DNA of 64,000 nucleotides, from contig OU744452.1 in the NCBI GenBank assembly GCA_916610825.1, positions 10,549,268-10,613,267 on the forward strand, read 5' to 3'. Below the pieces are notes generated by a model, which searched no databases, was not told the DNA's origin, and saw nothing but the letters and a program-made list of their open reading frames with translations. The translations under genes and the position numbers were made by a program. Positions 38,601-47,979 of this stretch are shown here, in pieces. This DNA comes from Haliclystus octoradiatus (taxonomy: Eukaryota > Cnidaria > Staurozoa > Stauromedusae > Haliclystidae). Each line of letters starts with the position of its first letter. The first letter of the stretch is position 1.

Positions 38601-38680
38601 ATAATTGTCCAGAAGACAAAGATTCGTACAATTCAGGAGTCGATTCTTCTGATGATTCAGGCTCTGAAAGTGATGTATAA
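32644..38680 (+). pseudogene. Transposase-like gene, seven exons, several frameshifts
   Basis: Exons by splice sites: 32644-33121, 33404-35025, 35113-35224, 35314-36028, 36148-36251, 36747-37977, 38073-38680. Blocks in order: a Cys/His N-terminus (YSYHMQCYRYF), an acidic linker, FVYDNADFCEESGAGSTHVT, VVFDKAVYCKAQ, LGDFHTVMSFLSAIAKLF, AAGSVKGVMSGKHYNR, GLVGISRNKKAVFKW, a PIN/XPG-like nuclease with acidic residues in STLIIDAMALV, HFVSDCYPEL, LSPDTDVVLILL and (across the last intron) FTGCDTTSAFF, then a Cys-rich tail (NCGCKTGCKTNHCTC). The VYDN and VVFD aspartates could belong to an RNase H-like transposase core (inference). Frame breaks lie near 32985, 33517, 33630, 34640, 35450, 35890 and 37755. 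Confidence 0.75.
36355..36690. repeat. Array of TTCATGAA-type palindromes inside a transposon intron
   Basis: About 330 bp densely packed with variants of TTCATGAAC and GTTTATGAAC / AGTTTATAAAC (for example near 36410, 36430, 36462, 36500, 36520, 36570, 36605). Most copies are self-complementary and spaced about 15-35 bp apart. They lie in the intron between 36251 and 36747. Confidence 0.75.
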
Positions 38681-39393
38681 ATTAATTTACAATTTTTTCT
38701 GTAAATATTTATTTTTTACTAAATACTCAAATGATGTTATTGTTTTGTATGTTATTTATAAGCAACATATGTTTTAGCTTATTCTGACTCCAGGCTTGTT
38801 GTATTTCTTTGAGTTGTCTTGTTGGGTTGGGATTTCGTATACAATGAAAGTAAAGAGCAGAGCATATTTAATAATAGCAACTACTCAATGAACACTCATT
38901 GAACGACACTGAGTTTCTGAACGTACCTTGATCTTGATACCAGCTTATTCACTTCTTGTTTCAGTATGATTCTAGATCTTTAATAGAATCCAGGCTTTGT
39001 AAAACGCTCAACTCTCCATAAATCCTTCACGGAAGCTTTCATTATATTAATAGGAGCATTATATCTCTTGAATTTTTATATATATAAACGTAAACATAGT
39101 CAACATGCCAAAGCAAGAACCTTCCTTCTTCGCCACGTTGTGGAAAGTCGCGCGTAATTCCCATTGTTCTCAGGCTACTTTTTGTCAAAATGGCGGAATT
39201 TTGTCGATTTTGAAGGCTGATAATTGTAAAACTTTAACGCCGATTATTTCAAAAACTGTAGGATGAAAGTTGGGAGAACTTTATAGAATTGTAATCAGCA
39301 TACTTTGAAGTGTATGTTTATGGTAAAAGGTTTTGAAACTAAGCATTAGCGGATCAGACTTTCGATTTTTAGCCCAGGTGTCGCGGTCTAAAA

Positions 39394-40430
39394 AGAAAGT
39401 TTTATTGCAAACCTCAACGAGATGATATATGAAGAAGGAAGTGGTAAACAAAATCAAATTGATGATTGCAGCTGCTTTAAGCCTGGTTCCTATCTACTTT
39501 TAAATTTACGCTATTTCCATTAGTATGTGTGTATGTATATAAGGCGGGGATTCCCGATGCCGTTTTAGATGCAATATACTTGAAACACATATCGATATAT
39601 TCTTCATTAACTAGATGGGTACTTGACCGGCTTTATTTTTCAAATAAATACATCTAGGTTAAGAAAAACCAATGAAAACTGTTAACTTTTACAACAACAA
39701 TCATGTCTCAGATTGAAGCGCTAATTAAATAATTCCAACTTGAAGGAATTTCTATTGTCTCGGAAATATATACAAAGCAAACAAGAATCTTTGTTTTATG
39801 ACTTCAAAGATAATTTGTGTATTGTCATCATAGAATGAAATTCAAACGCATGAAAGTGAAAAAAATAAGATGTTTTTTCATCAGATCTTTAGTTTAGAAT
39901 TATTATAATCAGAAATTATTATTGGAAAATGATTTGGAATAAAACGTTATAAATTTGTAAACAAGCCCGCGCTGGAAAATAAACTACAACAGTACAAAAT
40001 ATTTCCAGAAAATTACAGCCAGTATTAGTACTTGAATTAAAAGAAATAAAAGGTAGAAACAATTGCAATGCCAACTTCCACACTTCGTCAGTGGCAACAA
40101 ATAAATTGAAATATGTAGAAAGTACTGTTCATGGCTGAAAATAATTGATGAAGTAAGATGTAAATATAAATTAAATAGTTTTCGAATTCCATATACTTAT
40201 TCAGAAGTTACTTGAATCAAATGTGGAACAAAAACGTTAAGAGGAATGAAGAATTCCAAAAAACAATCAAAAGTACGAATTTTTCCAGGCTGTGCCGGTG
40301 TTGTATAGGTGAAACGTAATTTAATTTAGAAAATCCCCCAACAAATTGTTACCTTACAACTTGAACTTTATGACACTCAGTATGACACTCGTTTTTGTAA
40401 TGTTTATTATTTCCACGTGCTTTGTGTCAC
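39394..40430. repeat. 1.5-kb tandem repeat, copy 3, right part (truncated)
   Basis: Resumes GAAAGTTTTATTGCAAAC and follows copies 1 and 2 to about 40430 (CACGTGCTTTGTG), lacking the last 430 bp or so of the unit. A short TGATAGTTAATAGT tandem follows at 40442-40480. Confidence 0.85.
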
Positions 40431-40664
40431 TAGTACAATTAATGATAGTTAATAGTTAATGATAGTTAATAGTTTGTTTACAATATTGATCATCTAGATC
40501 AATATTTCAACGGATATCGCTATGAGTTTTAAAACAGTTGAGATATAGTTAACATTTTATTTTGAGCCGCTGAAGAAAACAGAGGTTTGAATTAAGGAAG
40601 TGTTTCGTAGACCTGATAAAGGTGTAGATATTCCTACTATATTCAGAAAGAAGAATCTGAGATC

Positions 40665-41170
40665 ATGGATATCAATGACGAGCTACCGCAAACAGCCAAA
40701 GATGTTAACAATGCTTGGCTTAAGAAGACATTATCTGGTCATTTTAAGGACATCATAGCAATCGAAATAAATGAACGCAAAGGCGAATTACAAGGCTATC
40801 TTGGTGATCATATATCATTAAAATTACATTGCAGCAATTCAGAATCCGTTAGTCTAATCGTTAAAGTGAAATCTCATAGTAGGTTATGTAATCAATTTCT
40901 TGGTGATTACGTGATTACGATAAAGTTTTATTACCAACATTATTGAATGTTGCAAACAATGGTTCGATTTTTAAGAAGTATCTACCAGAATGCTATGTTT
41001 CACTTTATTAACAAAATGAAATCAGCTCTGTGATTGTTTTAGAAGATTTGGAAGTTGCTGGATATGAATTAGCAGAATTTTCCAAAGGATTAGATTTACA
41101 ACAAGCATTTGATACCGTCGAAGCATTAGAAATATCTTGCATCAGACATGGAAGACGCCCATGTTTTTAA
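40665..41170 (+). pseudogene. EcKinase/CHK-type kinase-like pseudogene fragment
   Basis: From ATG 40665: an N-terminal VNNAWLKKTLSGHFKDI, then GELQGYLGDHISLKL and VSLIVKVKS, the pattern of the small lobe of aminoglycoside-phosphotransferase/EcKinase (CHK) proteins, with the lysine of IVK as the ATP-lysine equivalent. After a frame change near 40915 it continues YDKVLLPTLLN, KKYLPECYVSLY, a stop, then VIVLEDLEVAGYELAEFSKG and a DLQQAF segment. The large-lobe catalytic motif (HGD type) is absent. No introns are visible in the fragment, so it could be a processed or captured copy. It lies between repeat copies and a gypsy relic. Confidence 0.6.
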
Positions 41171-41279
41171 GTAATCTTTGTACGACTTTGTCTTGGGTGT
41201 GTAAGTTGAAAATATCTCATCGATTGGTATACGCAGCGATCTTCCAAACTTCAAGAAATAAGGTGAATAATTGGTTATG

Positions 41280-42475
41280 CTATGTTGCGTACAATTGTAG
41301 GCATGAATCAGCTTTCTTCAAATGATCTTTCAAATGAGACTTTTGATTTTCTTCCAATGTTCGTAGCAAAACAAGAATTGTCCCATTCATTCTCTCGCAT
41401 TGACCATTAGACTGTGGATGGTAAGGTGTAGTCCGACATTTCTTAATGCCATACAACTTGTTTAGTTCTGCAAATAGAGAATTTTCAAACTCTTTTCCTT
41501 GGTCGTGTAAAAGTTTGTGAGGAATGCCAAACAGCTGTCTTTGCAGATTTATTTCTGGTCGGAAACGTTTGAAGAAAACGAGTAAAATGATCAACAATAG
41601 TGAGAATGTACTCATAGCCACCAGAACTAGTTTCGAGGTGTACAAAGTCAATGGAGATCAGTTCCAAGGGAGCGGATGTTAAGATTGAATCCATGGGAGC
41701 AAGTCATAATGCTGCTAGTCGACGTTGTTTGATACAGGTGCATACATTTGTAACATAATTCTCAATTTCGGAACTCATGTAAGGCCAGAAGAAGCGATCT
41801 CGGATTAAATTCAATGTTCGTTCAACACCTACGTGTCCCATATAGTTATGTAGTTCGTGATACACGAATGGACGAAGAATCTCAGGAATAACAATTTGTG
41901 CTTCGGTACTTGTGCGGCGACAAAGCAGGCCACGTTCATCAATAAACAGAAGGTTCCATTCATGTAGAAGCTTCAAAGTAATTTTATTATATTCTTTAAT
42001 TGCTTCAGTTGAAGGTCGTTGGTGTTTTAGTAGATGTCCAAGGACGAGAGCAAGGGATGAATTTTCTTGCTGGCAGCGTTTAACATACAATAGATCATTG
42101 AGATTGCATCTTGTAGGACCAGAGGTTGGTTGGAGAGCATTTATCATGTACTATGCTTCGTCATCATTTGATTGTACAATATTACCTTGAAAGATTGCAT
42201 TAAGCTCCAATCCATCAATAGTTGCATCATAGGAGTTCATACATTGTTGAAGTTTTTCTGGATAACGTGATAAAAAATCGGCATCCACATTATGCTTTTC
42301 ACTGCGGTAATGTATTGTAAACTTACAATCAGCAAGTTCATTAACCCATCTTTGTCCTAGAGCTGAGAGCTTTGCAGTAGTTGTAACATAAGTGAGAGGG
42401 TTATTGTCAGTGAAAATTTTGGATGGTGGAGAATAATATAGATATGGGTGAAATTGTTCAGTTACAGCCAATTTT
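41280..42475 (-). pseudogene. Second Ty3/gypsy relic: RNase H end and integrase
   Basis: Minus-strand reading from 42471: IFTDNNPLTYV and NVDADFLSRYPEK (RNase H end), then LHNYMGHVGVERTLNLIRDR and CTCIKQ (integrase zinc finger, about 41715-41860), [32 protein letters not shown] and YHPQSNGQCERMNG (integrase core D, D, E, about 41365-41660). Frames are broken between these parts. No LTRs were found. It differs from the element at 4141. Confidence 0.75.
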
Positions 42476-42489
42476 AAAGCCAGAAATTC

Positions 42490-43365
42490 GCTGACAATAA
42501 CCCTCTTATCTTATAACTACTGCAAAGCTCTCAGCTCTAGGACAAAGATGGGTTAATGAACTTGCTGATTGTAAGTTTACGATACATTACCGCCGTGGAA
42601 AGCATAATGTGGATGCCGATTTTTTATCACGTTATCCAGAAAAACGTCAACAATCTATGAACTCCTATGATGCAACTATTGATGGATTGGAGCTTAATGC
42701 AATCTTTCAAGTTAATATTGTACATTTAAATGATAATGAAGCATGGTACATGATAAATGCTCTCCAGCCAACTTCTGGTCCTACAAGATGCAATCTCAAT
42801 GATCTATTGTATGTTAAATGCTGCCAGCAAGAAGATTTATTCCTTGCTCTCGTCAGTGAAAATTTTGGATGATGGAGAATAATACAGATACGGGGGAAAT
42901 TGTTCAGTTACAGCCAATTTTAAAGCCAGAAATTAGCTGACAATAACCCTCTCGCTTATGTTATAACTACTGCAAAGCTCTCAGCTCTAGGACAAAGATG
43001 GGTTAATGAACTTGCTGATTGTAAGTTTACAATACATTACCGCCGTGGAAAGCATATTGTGGAAGCCGATTTTTTATCACGTTATCCAGAAAAACGTCAA
43101 CAATCTATGAACTCCTATGATGCAACTATTGATGTATTGGAGCTTAATCAAATGATGACGAAGCATGGTACATGATAAATGCTCTCCAGATAACTTCTGG
43201 TCCTACAAGATGCAATCTCAATGATCTATTGTATGTTAAATGCTGCCAGCAAGAAGATTCATCCCTTGCTCTCGTCCTTGGAAATCTACTAAAACACCAA
43301 AGACTTTCAACTGAAGAAATTAAAAAATATAATAACATTATTTTGAAGCTTCTACATGAATGGAA
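42490..43365 (+). pseudogene. Inverted and tandemly duplicated piece of the same gypsy relic
   Basis: From about 42494 the RNase H end (NNPL, RYPEKRQQSMNSYDATIDGL, SGPTRCNLNDLLYVKCCQQE) reads on the plus strand, directly head to head with the minus-strand copy. The block 42395-42850 is then repeated as 42855-43290 with small deletions. It contains frameshifts and ends within the LKLLHEWN block at about 43368, where LINE sequence begins. Confidence 0.75.
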
Positions 43366-43368
43366 CAT

Positions 43369-44110
43369 TGCTAAATTTTCAATTCCTCGATACAATGCAG
43401 ATCATCATAATTCTCTATACGAAAGTCTCTCTAGATTAGAATCTTGGGTCGACGAATGGCAGTTAAGAATTGAAATTCAGAAATGTGATGTCATATCTTG
43501 CGGAAAACTAAGCATCTCAAAATGCTCATACAGCTTAGGAAACCTGCCATTGAAACAAGTCGACACTATTCGATATCTCGGAGTTCTGGTCGGCAGTGAA
43601 TGGAAGGTCCCTAAGCACTGTTCATCCATAGTATCAAAACTAACTCCCTCTTATTCCTTGTTTCAAAGTGTTTGCATCACCACTTATTGAGATTTTATTG
43701 CGTGCTTATACCATCTAATGTGCGCCCTATACTTGAAACGGACTCCGTAGTTTGGAACCCTCATTTAAATAAAGACATACTGCTTTTGGAAGCAGTACAG
43801 TGAAAATATACTCGCGAAAATATACTCATTAGAGTTACGAAGTTTAGAAGCCGACATTATTATGAAGTTCAAGATTATTAAGGGCCTAGTTGATTTAGGA
43901 TATCGAATGCTTTTCGATGCTAAACGAAGAAATCAGACAAGGTGTGGATATTCAAAACAAGTTTAAACTCAGTATATTCTAAAAAACACAACGATATTAA
44001 ATACTTTCTTTTTGCATTCGATAAATGCTTGGAACTCACTTCCTGGAGATGTCGAATCATCCCCATCTTCATCTATTTTCAGACATCGCCTAAGTAACTT
44101 TAAGTTGTTT
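43369..44110 (+). pseudogene. LINE relic, 3' part (CR1/L2-like)
   Basis: Reads LSRLESWVDEWQLRIEIQKC, then DTIRYLGVLVGSEWKV, VRPILETDSVVWNPHLNKDI and NAWNSLPGDVESSPSSSIFR, the successive C-terminal blocks of CR1/L2-type reverse transcriptase ORFs. Frames are broken at about 43690, 43800 and 43960. 5'-truncated where it meets the gypsy relic. Confidence 0.75.
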
Positions 44111-44242
44111 TACAATTTTGTAAATTTACCTATTAAGCTCAACCACCTAGAAATTTTAATTTTTATATCAAAACAAAAATAAAAAGTGTTTTGGTAAACA
44201 ATCTGTCGAGGCAGACCAAAAAGGACTGTATAAAGAATGTGA

Positions 44243-44625
44243 AGGCCTTTTGGGGGCGTAGAATACAAAATAAAAGGAGAAAACATCATGTTTTGATGCA
44301 GCGATCACCATCGTTGGAAAACTGTGAGCACTTCTGTTGGTTTGAAACTTGATAATCAAAGTTGAAGAGATATTTAAAATTCAAGATCAATTCTCCAAAA
44401 TACAATGTTTCTCTTGCTCAAAATTCCATTTATCCGTAAATATATAATTAAAAATTGACAATATGATAGAATAAACGATCAAAATATATACTTTGAGAAT
44501 GAATCAAGCAGGCTTGTTTACATGTTCAGTTTTTTATTCACCAACCAGAGCCCGAGAAACGTTTACCTTCAGTTTTATTAGGCCCTGACTGGAGCACCGC
44601 CCGGAAATGAGGGCAGTGATCAAAT
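44243..44625 (-). repeat. Dispersed repeat, inverted copy of 59055-59500
   Basis: The reverse complement matches 59055-59500 over about 380-440 bp (GGGCGTAGAATACAAAATAA, GGGCCTAATAAAA, CCCTCATTTCCG blocks). Class unknown, no ORF. Confidence 0.7.
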
Positions 44626-44804
44626 AAGAGCAGGCCTTCCCCCTCTCAATAATATTTTATAGCAAACTGCATGCCTTTCAAAATACTTTTTAACATTTGT
44701 GAAAAACCTCAATGCGAAGAATTGAAGAGTTATTATTACTTCCAAGACATTTTGGAATTATCATAATTGCATCAATTATTTTTACTCTCACATCTTTTAT
44801 TTAC

Positions 44805-45010
44805 AGTGGGATCCTAGGGGGTCAACTCCTATACTGCTGCTATACAGGGACGTCCCACTTTTTGGGGTCCATATTCCATCTGAGAAATATACTTTTTGGG
44901 TAGGAAATTTTAGCATATTAAAAGTTTTAGGTCCCATTCTGATTTTCTAGAGAATTTGGGAAACAACTGACTATTTGAAGGCTGAAAACTGAAAACTGGA
45001 TTTGAATTTT
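44805..45010 (-). repeat. Dispersed repeat, inverted copy of 3395-3600
   Basis: Shares ATACTGCTGCTATA, TTTTTGGGGTCCATA and GGGTAGGAAATTTTAG with the reverse complement of the block near 3480-3590. From 45011 to 47623 no gene is seen. 45845-45900 resembles the arm of the palindromic element at 62995-63060 (AGATCATCTCGTTTTGATGC). Confidence 0.6.
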
Positions 45011-47623
45011 TACTGGCATAAAAATGTAACATTCCCGCATAGAGTCTATATGAAAGTACCCTCCCTGGACTTTTGGGTAGCATTTTCAAGTTTTTAAAAC
45101 AATTTGGGTAGCTTTTAAAGGGGATTTTTGGGACTTTTCGGGTACTTCACACTTTTTCAAAGTGGCACCCCCTCCCCCCAATCAATGCGGTATTTGGAGT
45201 TACTTACCTGAATTGGGATATATGTATGTATTGCTTTCGAACGTGATTGGACAGCCTTCTTATTCAAAAGTTTATACAAAGTGGAGAGACACGACACACA
45301 AAGACAACAATATATAGTTATACTACAGTATCGGATTGCTTTAAAATAGCAGTTATTGGTTGAGCCAGGATTTGAATGTTTTATCCATTTAATTTATGAT
45401 TACAAATGTATTCTATATTTGCTTCCTTCATCAAAATATCATCAACGTAATGGTAAAATTCGTAGCCGTTCGTGTTTATTTTCTAGTAGTATAGTAGTAG
45501 TAGTATAGACATTCACATTATAGGCACGTGCCTTCCCTCGTACACCTACACATATTCCTACCTTTTATGGAGGAAAAGCTATTTGTTGAGATAGCAAGAC
45601 CGTCAACGAATGAGAAGACCGATACGCTGCGCAATGAATGACGTGACGACCTACGACGATCAAGGGTAAAACCAGAAGAGTCAGGGCATGAAATACGAAA
45701 AACATCTTAACCTATGAGTCATTTCCAATGGTTGTTCACGCATATCTCTCTTGGAATTCTGAATTAACATTATTGGGAGTAGTACCATTCAGATTGCTGT
45801 GTTATAAACTGGGTTCCTACGTCTCTTGATTTTTGATTTTCTCAAAAACTATTTGAAGATCATCTCGTTTTGATGCGAAAAAATTTCACGAATTCCCGTC
45901 ATACCAAGTGACCTTCTTTTCCAATTCAAATGAGTGCAATTCCCTGTGAAATTAACATTTTCCATTACCATCGATAAATCAGAGGGACAATCACTTAGAT
46001 ATGATGGTATGGATTTTTCATCTCTTTGCTTTTCACATGGGCTACTTTCACATTGATTTTCAGTTGTACGTTGGATGCTCTAGAGTGGATCAAACGGACA
46101 ATCTTTATTCATTAAAATGTTTTACCATATAGTTATGTTTAAATAAAATATTTACAATGACTATTCTCTGTTATATCTGAACATATCACAGTATGCACTT
46201 CGTTGCATTTCTGAAGGCCTTTAACAATCCACAATGACAACAAAGGTATTTCTTATTCGTCCCAAATTATCTCAGCAATGCGGGTCACTCATTGCTAGTA
46301 ATCAATAAATAGAGTAAAGTGGATTATGAGTCACCATTTTGAAGTTAATAAAATTGCAACAATCTCTTTTTGATTAATTGTTAGTGTATAGCTAACTATT
46401 TCTGTCGCCGTGGACACTTCAAGGTTCTGGAGTTGAACATAGCAATGTAATTAGGGGGAGAAGGTATTTTCGCTGAAGGATATAGTGTGCTATCCCCATT
46501 AGGAACTCGATTGCGAGATGTCAATTCTGATCCGATGAAACTTCCAGCCAATTTAATTGAGGAGGTGGAATGATGATAATGTTGGGGCTACCGCAGCAAC
46601 AAATAAAAGCCCTCGTAAAGGCCAATAAAAATTCAAACAGAAACCGCGCGTCGAAACACGTTCGTTCTTGATGAAAGCATCACCTCAATGTAGTCGTCAA
46701 CCTTTTTTCCAGTGTTGTATGAATTAATGTAGTAAAATTTAATTTCAGATTTATTGAAAAGCTACATATCTTCCACATTTCTAAAATTAATTGTGATATA
46801 ATTGCTGTGAATTATTTTGTATTAATATCGTTGGATTCCGTTGGTCTTATTCTGGGATTTACTATCATGGCTAAACTTTCTTTGCTGTCGATTATCACGC
46901 CCCATGCTTGCTGTTTTTTCAATGAGTTTGCGAGCAAGCCATATCATTACCTTTTGGGAAGCTTATAGAACGAAATCTATGTTGTTTAAGATCTAGGTGC
47001 CTTTTAAATTTATTTCATATGACAATAAGCTAATGTACTTATTTGTACAGTATTTTAAATTTTGATAAAATTTGAATACAATCATACACAGAAGACAATA
47101 CTTGCACTTACATTTTATTGTAATCTTTTCTAGAATATGACGACATCTTCGAGCGCAATGACATGCAATTTGATTGGTTTGTTCACGTGCTTGGAAATTC
47201 TAGGATGAATATTTTCCAGAAATTGCCGTAGAAATTTGCAGATAAAATCTTTTCAGATGCTCGAAGCTGGAGAAGAAATCTGCTAATAGGAAACTGCAAT
47301 ATATTTTTTAAAGGTTAAAATCAACAAAACTATAAAACGTCATTATACTCAAGTATTGTACAACCATTGAATACAAATTAAATTATAAACGGTAAATGTG
47401 CGGTAATCCTTTAATATAAAAGACAGGTTCAACTATGAATATCTCAGCCATCATTCAAAATAGTCTCACAGGTAGTCTCGTTTCAGCACAAAATTAATCA
47501 ACCAAAACAGCTGAAACCTTGCTAGTGAAAGCTATAAAGCAGTGTATTGCTATGGTAACATCCATGTCCACATTTTGCTTATCAAAAAGTTTTTTACCTG
47601 AATGGAAATGCAAAGAAATCTAA

Positions 47624-47979
47624 TTAATTAAATTTAAATTGTAATACATTGTTGTCACAATATGGATAAGTAACAATTTCCGGTCCTGTTCCTGCGTTTA
47701 CGACATGAATGCACATAGTACTCGCTCCCTTCATCTTGAGGTTAAAGTTTTCTTGATGTGTTACAAGACTGTAATCATCGCTGCATAACAGGGTTAAATA
47801 GAAATATGAATGAGCTGTATATCCTGTTGCTCTGATACACAAGTCTGTCCCACTAAGATAAAACCTTCCATTTTCATAGGTATAGCTCTCATTACATTCG
47901 GATCGAACTTCCATTTTTGCTGTAGCATCATTGTATTTAAAACAGCGGTTCCCCCACTCAGGTGAAGATTGTAAATAAC
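47624..47979 (-). CDS. Gene B last exon: C-terminal lectin-like domain
   Basis: Acceptor AATTTTTAG, then 118 codons and a stop at 47624-47626. It shares the YLSGT-CI-A-GY, SYF-L, MCIHV and GPEIVTYP words with gene A. The cysteine count matches in the two halves. Confidence 0.82.

Larger units (their letters stand above)
32211..39390 (+). mobile_element. 7.2-kb TIR DNA transposon with PIN/XPG-like nuclease, probably Academ-like
   Basis: The ends are TAGACCGCGACACCTGGGCT and its exact reverse complement, with 5 further matching A/T bases after a 1-bp slip. Copies 1 and 2 of the host repeat supply the empty site GGCATAAAAAGAAATG. The filled site has AAAA on both sides, so the target duplication is 3 bp (AAA), ambiguous within an A run. 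It encodes one multi-exon transposase-like protein on the plus strand (32644-38680). A 3-bp duplication plus an XPG/FEN1-like nuclease agrees with what I recall of the Academ superfamily, but I cannot check this against a library. Frameshifts make this copy inactive. Confidence 0.88.

Noticed and set aside
38650..38672. CTGATGA...GAAAG word pair as a further hammerhead
   Set aside because: No stem I or stem III pairing and no GTC site. It lies in the coding tail of the transposase (SSDDSGSESDV).
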